Positions 8,407 to 16,687 of a DNA stretch of 64,000 nucleotides are shown piece after piece; the stretch's first letter is position 1, and each line of letters opens with the position of its first letter. Made by a program: the position numbers and the translations under genes. The notes under the pieces are model-generated. The model did not search any database, was not told the DNA's origin, and was given only the letters and a program-made list of their open reading frames with translations. Origin of the DNA: Planotetraspora sp. A-T 1434 (lineage in GTDB: Bacteria > Actinomycetota > Actinomycetes > Streptosporangiales > Streptosporangiaceae); assembly GCF_025420585.1 (NCBI RefSeq), contig NZ_JAOEGB010000023.1, positions 62,001 to 126,000 on the forward strand, in the 5' to 3' direction.

Positions 8407-8705
8407 GCCCGGGACTCTGCCAACACGTTGACACTCGAGCAGACGACCCGCCAACGTCGCCGCCCTGAGATCGCCGCCCATGAGATCGCCGCCTTGGTCG
8501 TGCTCGGTGAAGGCGGCCTGGCCGTTGAGGCGGCCGGCGCGATCGACCCGGCCGTACTCGCGCGGCTGCGCCGCGCACGCCCGGCCGCGTTTCTCTTGGA
8601 CGCGGCGACCGGGTACGCAGCCGGCAGGTCACATCTCCGAACTCCGAGTGGTACGTCTGGCCGTATAGTGACATCAGCGTCGTCCGTATCGATCAAAAGG
8701 GAGCT
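8407..8705. other. intergenic region upstream of the LacI-type regulator
   Basis: An open plus-strand frame runs through here (from a TTG near 8428), but its Arg/Ala-rich content and lack of a ribosome binding site make it unlikely to be a gene. The last 60 bases are less GC-rich and end with AAAGGGAGCT before the regulator's start, so they probably hold its promoter. Confidence 0.35.
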
Positions 8706-9704
8706 ATGGCCAAGGTCGGAATCAGTGACGTCGCCGCTCGTGCCGGGGTCAGCGAAGCGACCGTCAGTCGCGTGCTCAACCGTCGGGGTGTGGTCGCCGC
8801 CAGGACGCGCCGTGTCGTGGAGGACGCGATCCGGGAGTTGGGTTATGACCGCGGAGGACAGAGCCAGCTCATCATCGTCCTGACCCCGGGCCTCGCCCAG
8901 CCCTTCTTCGGACGGCTCTGCGAGCTGATCGAGTCGGCGTTGGCTCCTCAGGGGTTCAAGGCCGTCGTGTGCTCCACGACGGTGGGCGGGTTACAGGAGA
9001 TCGACTTCATCATCTGCACCATGGATCTGGGCATCGCGGGGGCGGTCTTCGCCTCGGCGAGCAACACTCTGATCGGAGCCGACCCGGCGCCCTACCGGCT
9101 ACTGCAGGAACGCCAGATCCCGTTCGTCTCGATGAACGGCGCGATCGAGGGCATCCCCGCCCCCAGCTTCTCCACGAACGACAAAGTGGCGGCGGCGCTG
9201 GCCGTCGACCACCTGTGGAACCTCGGCCACCGCGAGATCGGCATGATCGTCGGCCCGGCCGGGAACCGGCCGAGCGAGCGGCGCCTCGACGGTTTCGTCG
9301 AGGCGATGAGCTCACGCGGGATCGATGATCCGCAGCGACTCGTCGCGCGCCAGGTTTACAGCGTCGAAGGCGGCATGTCGGCCGCCGAGACCCTGCTCGA
9401 CCAGGGCGTCACCGCCATCGTCGCGGCGAGCGACTACATGGCTCTTGGCGCCATCCGGACGGCGGGCCGCCGCGGTCTGTCCGTGCCGGGCGACGTGTCC
9501 GTCGTCGGATACGACGACTCTGAGATCATGGGCTTCGTCGACCCGCCCCTGACGACGGTCCGGCAGCCGGTCGAGCGGATCGCGCAGGCGATCTCCGCCG
9601 CCATGGTGCATCTGGTGAACAGGAGACCGGTGCCGGCGGGGGAGTTGATGTTCGACCCCGAGCTGATCATTCGCGGATCGACGGCCGCCCCTCACGCCCA
9701 GTGA
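8706..9704 (+). CDS. LacI-family transcriptional regulator
   Basis: A sugar-responsive repressor or activator. Residues 4-50 form the LacI helix-turn-helix and hinge (GISDVAARAGVSEATVSRVL, then RVVEDAIRELGYD). Residues 55-330 form a periplasmic-binding-like effector domain (RQIPFVSMNGAIEG, GHREIGMIVGPAGNRPSERR, GDVSVVGYDDSEIMGFVDPP, LTTVRQP). The 332-residue length is normal. GGGAG lies just before the ATG. It precedes, on the same strand, the glycan uptake and glycosidase locus (10218-24105), so it almost certainly controls that locus. The inducer is not known, and no clear palindromic operator was recognised. Confidence 0.93.
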   Translation: MAKVGISDVAARAGVSEATVSRVLNRRGVVAARTRRVVEDAIRELGYDRGGQSQLIIVLTPGLAQPFFGRLCELIESALAPQGFKAVVCSTTVGGLQEIDFIICTMDLGIAGAVFASASNTLIGADPAPYRLLQERQIPFVSMNGAIEGIPAPSFSTNDKVAAALAVDHLWNLGHREIGMIVGPAGNRPSERRLDGFVEAMSSRGIDDPQRLVARQVYSVEGGMSAAETLLDQGVTAIVAASDYMALGAIRTAGRRGLSVPGDVSVVGYDDSEIMGFVDPPLTTVRQPVERIAQAISAAMVHLVNRRPVPAGELMFDPELIIRGSTAAPHAQ

Positions 9705-9952
9705 CACCGGTCCCAGCCCACCAGGGTGATCCCGCGTAGGAGCGGTCCCTTAGCCTGATCGGCTGATTGCCGATGCGGGCGGGTGACCGAGAGGGCGACG
9801 CTCACCTGGACCGAGGGGAACCCGATGGCGTGTCGTCGGCATGCCAGGACATGTCCCTCGACATCGGCACCGGTCAGACCCACCCGGCGATCCATCCACC
9901 ATTCGTCCACGGTCTGTCCACGGTCTCGTCCTCCGGTGACGATGCCGTGGCA

Positions 9953-10000
9953 ACGCGAGGGCTGTTGGCACGTGCGACGCGAGGGCTGTTGGCACGTGCG
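9953..10000. repeat. perfect tandem duplication of a 24-bp unit
   Basis: Two identical 24-bp units, each containing GGGCTGTTGGCACGTGC, abut at 9976/9977. A third partial copy (GCTGTTGGCAC) follows. It lies about 190 bases upstream of the operon promoter. Confidence 0.9.
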
Positions 10001-10179
10001 AGTGAAGCTGTTGGCACCTCCTCGCCCTGAGGCGCGGCCCCCTGCGCACGCGGTGTCCGGCCGGGATGGGCCGGCCGTCCCTTCATCCGCGACGCGGGGG
10101 TCGCGGGCCAAGCCCGTCGCCGTCGTCGTGGGGTCACGCGTCGCGTTGCCGTCTTGTAATGCACGATTTTGTCTTGCTG

Positions 10180-10208
10180 TTGACGTGTTTATGACGTGTC
10201 TGTAACAC
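10180..10208 (+). promoter_or_regulatory. housekeeping-type promoter of the glycan operon
   Basis: TTGACG (10180-10185), 17 bases, TAACAC (10203-10208). Transcription would begin at about 10214-10216, almost at the ATG at 10218, giving a leaderless or near-leaderless mRNA. Two TGACGTGT direct repeats, 11 bases apart, overlap the -35 and spacer and could be an operator. Confidence 0.55.
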
Positions 10209-10217
10209 TGAGTTTTC

Positions 10218-11594
10218 ATGACGAGGAAGTCGCCACCTGCGGTGTCAGCAGCGAGGGTGGACCGAAATGATCATTCTGGGCATGTCCGGATTGATTCGAG
10301 CATGCGCGATCTTGTCGAGTCTTTCAATTGGGCGTCAACGCGGTCGTACGAGTGGGTTCAGACGGGACGGGATCCGAGATACCTCCCGAGTTACTGGGCC
10401 GGCCTGACGGACCGACCCCTCTTCTATTCGAGAGACCTCGCCCATCAAATGCTCGGCGCCCACCTGCTGGGATTGGATGCCGAGAACCTCGCGATGCTCC
10501 GGCGATTCGCAGGATCGTCGAACGGCGACCGCGCCTGGTATCCGTTGTGGGCATTCGAGTTCGACGGCACGCCGGCGGCCATCGACTACCACTCGGATGA
10601 CGACTTCGTGCGGGAGGTCCCGGCGCCTTTCGAACTCGTCGAGAAGGCGGTCGAGCAGTATCGCTGGACGGCGGACGACCGATTCCTGCTCGCTCCGGAG
10701 ATCGCGTCGTTCCTGCGGAACACGATGACGTCGTTCGTCGACGCCCATGATCCCCTTGGGACGGGCGTCGCAGGCGAACGGGGCAGCGGGGACATCTTCC
10801 GCGGGACCGCCACCTACAACGAGGTGGAGCGACCGCCGTACCTGCAGGTCGCCGCCGACGGGATCGCCAGCCAGTGGGCGGCGCACCGGGCGCTCGGCTC
10901 CGCCGCGGGCACGGTGCTCGACGGGGAGTTCGCCGCGTGGAACCGCGGGCGGGCGGAGCAACTGGACGACCACTTCTCGAGCACATGGTGGTTGCCGGGC
11001 GACCGGCACTACGCGGCGGGCTTCACCGCCGAGGGGCCGGTCGGCGGATTCCGCCTGGAGAGCACCTGGTTCCCGGCGGTCAAGGGGATCATGCGCGAGG
11101 ACCAGCGCGCGAACGCGCACCTCGGCTTCCTCCGGTCCGGCCTCGAGGCGACGCCGCCGGCCAACATCGAGGCCTTCACCTATCTTCCGGAGGCGTTCTT
11201 CCGGTACGGCTGGGACGACGAGGCGTTGCGGTGGATGCGGTACCTCGCCGGCTCCCGGGCGGACTATCCGGAGGTTCCCTTCACGCACGTCGCCCACGTC
11301 GCGGTCGGCCTGACCGGGTTGGAGCCGGGCGCCCACCAGGGCGTCGTCCACACCCGCTCCCATCTTCCGGCCGGCGAGTGGATCGAAGCCGGGGGAGTTC
11401 TCGTCGGCGGTTCGACCGTCGGCGTACGGCACGAGGGCCGGGAGGCCACCGAGTTGCAGGTGACCGCGGGACCAGGAGTGACCTGGACCTCGACCTGGGA
11501 CGACGGGCACACCTCCACCGTCGACGTGCCGAACGGTTCACGTGTACGCGCAGGTGCCGACGGCAGCGTCGTCGTGCTCCGCGAGCAGCGATAG
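10218..11594 (+). CDS. glycoside-hydrolase-like protein of unassigned family, first gene of the glycan operon
   Basis: Not assigned to a family by eye. The 458 residues are rich in Trp, Tyr, Asp and Glu, with repeating helical segments (DLVESFNWASTRSYEWV, YSRDLAHQMLGAHLLGLDAE, APFELVEKAVEQYRWTADDR, HLGFLRSGLEATPPANIEAF) that resemble an (alpha/alpha)6 toroid glycosidase. A C-terminal beta-rich part (WIEAGGVLVGGSTVGVRHEG) could be a sheet domain. No signal peptide is visible. The start is uncertain: ATG 10218 sits just past the promoter and would be leaderless, while ATG 10302 (residue 29) begins the better-looking domain. It is followed closely by the solute-binding protein gene. The context argues for a glycan-active enzyme; this is inference. 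Confidence 0.75.
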   Translation: MTRKSPPAVSAARVDRNDHSGHVRIDSSMRDLVESFNWASTRSYEWVQTGRDPRYLPSYWAGLTDRPLFYSRDLAHQMLGAHLLGLDAENLAMLRRFAGSSNGDRAWYPLWAFEFDGTPAAIDYHSDDDFVREVPAPFELVEKAVEQYRWTADDRFLLAPEIASFLRNTMTSFVDAHDPLGTGVAGERGSGDIFRGTATYNEVERPPYLQVAADGIASQWAAHRALGSAAGTVLDGEFAAWNRGRAEQLDDHFSSTWWLPGDRHYAAGFTAEGPVGGFRLESTWFPAVKGIMREDQRANAHLGFLRSGLEATPPANIEAFTYLPEAFFRYGWDDEALRWMRYLAGSRADYPEVPFTHVAHVAVGLTGLEPGAHQGVVHTRSHLPAGEWIEAGGVLVGGSTVGVRHEGREATELQVTAGPGVTWTSTWDDGHTSTVDVPNGSRVRAGADGSVVVLREQR

Positions 11595-11616
11595 ATCACT
11601 AACTAAGGAGATCCCC

Positions 11617-12891
11617 TTGCAGGGAAAGGCACTCGCCGCCGTCGCCGCCGCCTCGTTCCTCGCGCTCGCCGCATGTAGCAGCGAGCCGAGTGGAGGCTCG
11701 ACCGGGACCGGGACCGGGACCGGGACCGGGACCGGAACCACCAAGATCACCTATGCCTTCTGGGGTAACAACGACGAATCCGCCACCATCAAGTCGATGA
11801 TCGCGGCGTTCGAGAAGGCCAATCCAGGGGTCAAGGTCGAGGCCAACTGGATCCAGAGCGACTACGAGCAGAAGCTGCAAACCTCGATCGCGGGCGGTGA
11901 CGCCCCCACCGTGGCGCAGATCTCCAACACCTCGCTGCCGAGCTTCGCCAACGCGTTCACGCCGGTCAAGGTCGACCCGGGCGTCTACTATTCGGCGGCC
12001 GTCGCCAAGGCCGGCAATGTCGGCGGCACCGACTACGCGGTCCCCTTCGTCGCCAAGAGCAAGGTCATGGCGATCAACAAGGCCGCGTTCGACTCGGCCG
12101 GCGTCGCCGCGCCGTCAGGCTCGGCGCCGATCAGCACCCAGGACTTCGTGTCCGCCGCGAAGCGGTTGACGTCCGGGTCGGGGGCCAAGAAGGTCTACGG
12201 CTCCGCGCCGCTGTGGTACGACGGCTGGCTGATCGCGGAGGGTGGTTCCTACTACGGTCCGGACGGCCAGACGTGCACCATGGGTAACGCTGACGGAATC
12301 CGTGCCGCGCAGACCGTGGTCGACTCCACGAAGCCCGACGGGTTCGCGCCGAACCCGACCGACGCCCAGGGCCAGGACATGTTCCAGTGGTTCACGGACG
12401 GCAAGGTCGCCATGCTGCCCGACTTCGGGCCGTGGAACATCGCCAAGATCGCCGCGCTGGACACCTCGAAGTTCCTCATCGTGCCGATGCCCGGCAAGGG
12501 AGAGCCGATGGAGGTCGACAGCCTCGGCATCTCGAAGTCGGCCACAGAGGCAGAGCGCACCGCGGCGACGACCTTCACGAAGTTCATGAGCACGAGCCCT
12601 GACGCGCAGAACCTGCTGGCGACGACGACGTCCGCGCTCGGCGTCCCGGTCATCCAGGGATCGCTCGACACGTTCAAGGCGATCGCCCCGAAAGTGAACC
12701 TCCAGGCCTTCGTCGACGCCGTCACGAACGCGGTCACCACGCCCTATGTGAAGGACAAGGTGAAGATCGAGAGCACCTTCTCCACCGACCTCAACTCGCG
12801 CACCGCGATCGGCTCGGGGAACGAGGACCCGGCGACCGTGCTGCCGGAGCTTCAGGCCCAGTGCCAGAAGATGCTGGACGCGACCAAGTAG
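11617..12891 (+). CDS. ABC transporter sugar-binding lipoprotein
   Basis: The extracellular solute-binding component of a carbohydrate ABC importer (family 1 type). The start is TTG at 11617, chosen because AAGGAG ends six bases upstream and it gives a compact lipoprotein signal ending LALAAC (Cys about 20); the longer frame from 11542 overlaps the previous gene. After the lipidated Cys comes a Thr-Gly linker made by a 6-bp tandem repeat. The binding fold follows (ITYAFWGNNDESATIKSMIA, ANPGVKVEANWIQSDYEQKL, GDAPTVAQIS). Length is 424 aa. It sits directly before two permease genes. Confidence 0.93.
   Translation: MQGKALAAVAAASFLALAACSSEPSGGSTGTGTGTGTGTGTTKITYAFWGNNDESATIKSMIAAFEKANPGVKVEANWIQSDYEQKLQTSIAGGDAPTVAQISNTSLPSFANAFTPVKVDPGVYYSAAVAKAGNVGGTDYAVPFVAKSKVMAINKAAFDSAGVAAPSGSAPISTQDFVSAAKRLTSGSGAKKVYGSAPLWYDGWLIAEGGSYYGPDGQTCTMGNADGIRAAQTVVDSTKPDGFAPNPTDAQGQDMFQWFTDGKVAMLPDFGPWNIAKIAALDTSKFLIVPMPGKGEPMEVDSLGISKSATEAERTAATTFTKFMSTSPDAQNLLATTTSALGVPVIQGSLDTFKAIAPKVNLQAFVDAVTNAVTTPYVKDKVKIESTFSTDLNSRTAIGSGNEDPATVLPELQAQCQKMLDATK
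11701..11736 (+). repeat. six tandem hexamers encoding a (TG)n linker
   Basis: ACCGGG is repeated five times followed by ACCGGA, encoding alternating Thr-Gly just after the lipobox Cys of the sugar-binding protein. It is a probable flexible tether of variable length. Confidence 0.95.
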
Positions 12892-12934
12892 GACGACTGG
12901 AGTCGGTCGGGCGGCGTAGAGGGAGAACATCGAC

Positions 12935-13996
12935 ATGTCGGACATCGTGCAGAGCCTCGAGGGATTACTCGAACGGCTGCACATCGATGTGGGACTCAGG
13001 CCCATCCTGTCCTTGGTCATCCTGCTGGCCGCCGTGTTCGCGGTCATCTGCGCCGCCCTCTGGGGGGCCGTCCGAGCACGCTGGATCTCGCGGAACACCG
13101 CGGCATTCTGGATCTTCGTCTCGCCATGGATCGTCGGCTTCCTCCTTTTCACGGGAGGGCCGATGGTGTACTCCCTGGTCCTGTCGTTCACGAACTGGAA
13201 CCTCATCGACCCGGCGAAGTTCATCGGGATCGCCAACTACAAGGAAGCGTTGTCGGATCCCGATCTCGGGCAAGCGATCAAGGTCACGCTCACCTACGCC
13301 GTCGTCAGCGTTCCGCTGCAGACGGTGCTCTCGCTGGCCGTGGCTCTGTTGATGAACGTCAAGGTGCGCGGTATCCATGTGTTCCGCACGATCTGGTATC
13401 TGCCGTCGCTCGTCACCGGGGTGGCGCAGGCGGTGCTGTTCATCTGGGTCTTCAACCCGAGTTACGGTCTCGCCAACGGGCTGCTTCGCCTCTTCGGCAT
13501 CGAAGGGCCCAAATGGCTCTTCGACGCGCACTGGGCTCTGGCCACCGTGGTAATCATGAGCCTCTGGACGGTCGGCGGAAACATGATCATCTATCTCGCC
13601 GGCCTGCAGGACATCTCCAAGGACCTCTACGAGGCCGCGGAGCTTGACGGCGCCAACCGATGGCGCCTTTTGTGGAACATCACGATTCCGCAGGTGAGCC
13701 CCGTCATCTTCTTCAACGTGGTCACCGGGCTCATCTACGCGATGCAGACGTTCACTCAGGGATATGTGGTCACCCACAACGGGGGCGGCCCGGCCGACTC
13801 GCTCCTTTTCTACGTCCTGTACCTGTACCAGAACGCGTTCTCCTTCTTCCGGATGGGATACGCGTCGGCCCTGGCCTGGATCTTCTTCGTCATGATCATG
13901 GTGCTCACGGCGCTCGTGTTCCGGGGAAGCGCCTTCTGGGTCTACTACGAATCGCAACGACCGAGGGAGCGAAGGCGGCGTGTCCATGTCGGCTAG
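12935..13996 (+). CDS. carbohydrate ABC transporter permease, MalF/UgpA type
   Basis: An inner-membrane permease of the sugar importer. The 353 residues have an extra N-terminal membrane segment (PILSLVILLAAVFAVICAAL) before the usual six. The family opening AFWIFVSPWIVGFLLFTGGP and the cytoplasmic EAA loop EAAELDGANRWRLLWNITIP (about 232-251), which docks onto the ATPase, are present. AGGGAGAA precedes the ATG at 12935. Its end overlaps the start of the second permease gene. No ATPase gene is present in the locus, so a shared MsiK-like ATPase encoded elsewhere is likely (known for actinomycete sugar importers). Confidence 0.93.
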   Translation: MSDIVQSLEGLLERLHIDVGLRPILSLVILLAAVFAVICAALWGAVRARWISRNTAAFWIFVSPWIVGFLLFTGGPMVYSLVLSFTNWNLIDPAKFIGIANYKEALSDPDLGQAIKVTLTYAVVSVPLQTVLSLAVALLMNVKVRGIHVFRTIWYLPSLVTGVAQAVLFIWVFNPSYGLANGLLRLFGIEGPKWLFDAHWALATVVIMSLWTVGGNMIIYLAGLQDISKDLYEAAELDGANRWRLLWNITIPQVSPVIFFNVVTGLIYAMQTFTQGYVVTHNGGGPADSLLFYVLYLYQNAFSFFRMGYASALAWIFFVMIMVLTALVFRGSAFWVYYESQRPRERRRRVHVG

Positions 13997-14888
13997 CGCG
14001 AAAGCACCGACCGTGAAAGCACCCACCGTGAAAGCACCGACCGCGAAAGGTGCGGGTGGGCCGCGACGTGAGCCGCTCGGCGGTCGGATCCTCGCGGTCA
14101 CGTTGCTCGTGGTCGGGTCGATCGGCTTCGTCTATCCGTTTCTCTGGATGATCGCGACCGCGTTGCGAACGCCGGAGGGTGTGTCGCATGGGGGAGTGTC
14201 GCTCTGGCCGATCCAGTGGCGGTGGTCCAATTTCACCGACGGACTCGGTTCGTTCCCCTTCTGGGCCTATCTGCGCAACTCACTGCTGAGCACGATCGTG
14301 CCGGTCGTCGCGGTGGTCTTCTCCTCGTCACTGGTCGGGTTCGCGTTCGCGCGGATTCGGGCCAGGGGATCCGGCGTGCTGTTCGCGATCGTCCTTTCGA
14401 CGCTCCTGCTTCCGCAGGAGGTGACGATCGTGCCGCAGTTCATCCTGTTCAAGAATCTTGACATGATCGACACGCTGTGGCCGATCATCGTCCCGACCTT
14501 CTTCGGCTCGGCGTTCTTCATCTTCCTGTACCGGCAGTTCTACCTGCGGCTGCCGGAGGCGATGACGGACGCCGCCCTCATCGACGGCGCGGGCTGGTTC
14601 CGCATCTGGTTCTCGATTTATCTGCCGCTTTCCCGGCCGATCATCATCGCCACCGCGGTGCTGCAGTTCATGTCCTACTGGAACAACTTCTTCCAGGCCG
14701 CCATCTACCTGACGACGGACCGGTGGAAGACGCTGCCCCTCGCCCTGGCGGGTTTCCAGTCCGTCAACGGCACGAACACTCCACTCCTGATGGCCACCGC
14801 CTTGGTGGTGACCTTTCCCTGCGTTCTGCTTTTCTTCATCGCCCAGCGCCACATCATCGGCGGAATATCATTCACGGGGAGCAAATGA
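13986..14888 (+). CDS. carbohydrate ABC transporter permease, MalG/UgpE type
   Basis: The second permease of the importer. A Lys/Ala/Pro/Thr-rich N-terminal tail is encoded by three 15-bp repeats. Six membrane segments follow (ILAVTLLVVGSIGFVYPFLW first) with the EAA loop in the form MTDAALIDGAGWFRIWFSIY (about 193-212). GTG 13980 and ATG 13986 are both possible starts; both overlap the end of the previous gene. The stop codon overlaps the ATG of the GH36 gene (ATGA). Length about 300 aa, normal for the family. Confidence 0.92.
   Translation: MSASAKAPTVKAPTVKAPTAKGAGGPRREPLGGRILAVTLLVVGSIGFVYPFLWMIATALRTPEGVSHGGVSLWPIQWRWSNFTDGLGSFPFWAYLRNSLLSTIVPVVAVVFSSSLVGFAFARIRARGSGVLFAIVLSTLLLPQEVTIVPQFILFKNLDMIDTLWPIIVPTFFGSAFFIFLYRQFYLRLPEAMTDAALIDGAGWFRIWFSIYLPLSRPIIIATAVLQFMSYWNNFFQAAIYLTTDRWKTLPLALAGFQSVNGTNTPLLMATALVVTFPCVLLFFIAQRHIIGGISFTGSK
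14001..14045 (+). repeat. three tandem 15-bp repeats encoding KAPTV
   Basis: AAAGCACCGACCGTG and two near-identical copies encode (KAPTV/A)3 in the cytoplasmic N-terminal tail of the MalG-type permease. Confidence 0.9.
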
Positions 14889-16687
14889 CCGACGTCGCAT
14901 CGCCGTCGACCGTTACATTCTGGCTGCCGGGCAGGACGGAGGCGCCGCCCGAGACACCCGTCGTGCTGGCCGGGAGACAGCCCGACGTCGGGCTCCGGCT
15001 GCAGGCGACCCGTTCAGCCGACGTGTGCGTGCGTGAGCTCCGAGGCGGTGTCTTCGAGGTCGTGTTCCGCACGCTCGGCGAGCCGCTCGGTTTCACCGTG
15101 ACCATTCCCGCGACGGACGCCGCCGCCTGGTGGCGCCCCGGCAGCACCGTGCCGCACGCCACCATTCCGCCGTCATGGGAAGAGCCGTCCGACGCGACCG
15201 CCCTGCGGGGACTCCCGATCGGGGCCCTGCTCGCGACGCACGACGTCGCACGGCTGGTCTACGCGGTCGACGCCGGCACGAGCGTGACGAGGGTGCGGGC
15301 CGGTCTCGTGGAGGAGACCGCCGACTTCGCGATCATGGTCACGGTCGGCGCCTCCGGCACATCGGATCACGTGAGGCTGCTCCTGGACGCATCCGGCCGA
15401 TCCTTCGTGGAGGCCGTACCCGAGGCGGGACGGTGGCTCCAGGGGGAGGAAGGCCACCGTGCAGCGCCGGGGGCCGAGGATCCTGTCCTGTGCACCTGGT
15501 ACTTCGCGCATCAGCACGTCACAGCCGCCACCGTGCTCGCACAGGCCGATCGCGCGGTCGCGATGGGGTTCGGCACCGTCATCATCGATGACGGCTGGCA
15601 GACGAACTCGCACGAGCGAGGATACGGATCATGCGGCGACTGGGAGGCAGCGGAGGAGAAGTTCCCCGATGCGGCCGGCCTGGTCGAAGCGCTGCGCGGC
15701 CGGGGGCTGCGCACCGTGTGGTGGGTCGGCACTCCCTTCCTGGGCCATCAGGCGAAGGCCCGTCACCTGGGGCTCTCGACGCTCCGCGACAGGCCGGAAC
15801 TCCAGGCTGAGGTCCTGGACCCGCGCGACCCCTCCACCCGCGCCTACCTGGTCGGGCGGATGGAGGAGATAATCGCGAGGACGGCGGCGGATGGCCTGAA
15901 ACTCGACTTCCTGGAAGAGTTCGAGGACCAGGAGGCGCCGGGGTCCGTGGCAGCGGCCGTCGACACCATGTCCGAGATCGTCGACCGGCTGCGAGGCCTC
16001 GGGACCGAGCCTCTGATCGAGTTCCGCGAGCCGTACGTGCACCCCGCGGTGGGGCGGTTCGCCTCGATGATCCGCGTCGGCGACTGCCCGCTGAACGCGG
16101 TGCAGAACCGCGTCGGCATCCTCGACCTCCGCCTGGCGCGGCCGGGCACGCCCATCCACAGCGACCCGATCATGTGGGCCGAGGGTGACAGCCCGGAGCG
16201 GGTCGCCCATCACCTGATCAACGCCCTGCTGGGCGTGCCGCAGATCTCCATGGACCTGGTGGGGCTTCCCGGCGAACAGTCCGAGGCGCTGGCGTTCTGG
16301 CTCGGCGTCTGGCGCGAGTACCGCGACCTGCTGTTGCACGGCAGGCTCGCGCCGGAGCGTCCCGACCTGCTGTACCCGGTGGCCCGCGTCCATGACGGCG
16401 GACGGCACCTCGTCGCGAGGTACGCGCCCCACACGATTAAGATCCCGGAGGGGGACTGGACGGAACTGCTGGTCGCGAACGCCGACGACAGCCCCCCGAT
16501 CCTGTTGCACGAAGGGGACGAGGTGCGGGCCGGCCTGGAGATCTGGGACGCCAGGGGACGGCAGGTCGCCGATGGGGACGTCGTCCTGGGCCGGGGGCCC
16601 AGTGTGTTGACCGTACCCTCGGGAGGGCTCGCCCGGCTGCGGCGGCCCACGACCGCCGTCGCGGAGGCAAAGTGGGGTCACGCATGA
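14885..16687 (+). CDS. GH36-like alpha-galactosidase
   Basis: Predicted to release terminal alpha-linked galactose from imported oligosaccharides in the cytoplasm; no signal peptide. The frame is open further upstream, but the ATG at 14885 overlaps the stop of the permease gene (ATGA) and gives a 600-residue protein. An N-terminal beta-sandwich is followed by a TIM barrel with VIIDDGWQT (about 233-241), the nucleophile segment GLKLDFLEEF (Asp about 341) and a likely acid/base region RVGDCPLNAVQNR (about 396-408). The C-terminal region SDPIMWAEGDSPERVAHHL also fits clan GH-D. A related GH27/GH31-like specificity is not excluded. It overlaps the next gene by four bases, supporting one operon. 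Confidence 0.82.
   Translation: MTDVASPSTVTFWLPGRTEAPPETPVVLAGRQPDVGLRLQATRSADVCVRELRGGVFEVVFRTLGEPLGFTVTIPATDAAAWWRPGSTVPHATIPPSWEEPSDATALRGLPIGALLATHDVARLVYAVDAGTSVTRVRAGLVEETADFAIMVTVGASGTSDHVRLLLDASGRSFVEAVPEAGRWLQGEEGHRAAPGAEDPVLCTWYFAHQHVTAATVLAQADRAVAMGFGTVIIDDGWQTNSHERGYGSCGDWEAAEEKFPDAAGLVEALRGRGLRTVWWVGTPFLGHQAKARHLGLSTLRDRPELQAEVLDPRDPSTRAYLVGRMEEIIARTAADGLKLDFLEEFEDQEAPGSVAAAVDTMSEIVDRLRGLGTEPLIEFREPYVHPAVGRFASMIRVGDCPLNAVQNRVGILDLRLARPGTPIHSDPIMWAEGDSPERVAHHLINALLGVPQISMDLVGLPGEQSEALAFWLGVWREYRDLLLHGRLAPERPDLLYPVARVHDGGRHLVARYAPHTIKIPEGDWTELLVANADDSPPILLHEGDEVRAGLEIWDARGRQVADGDVVLGRGPSVLTVPSGGLARLRRPTTAVAEAKWGHA

Larger units (their letters stand above)
9705..10217. other. 513-base regulatory region with direct repeats before the glycan locus
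   Basis: No convincing gene is present. The region holds an 11-base direct repeat near 9905-9926 (GTCCACGGTCT-like, twice), a 24-bp perfect tandem duplication at 9953-10000, and an AT-richer end with a good promoter at 10180-10208. It is probably the control region for the LacI-dependent operon. Confidence 0.5.

Noticed and set aside
8428-8883. 151-codon ORF between the sigma factor and LacI-type genes
   Set aside because: It overlaps the LacI-type gene in another frame, lacks a ribosome binding site and has implausible composition.
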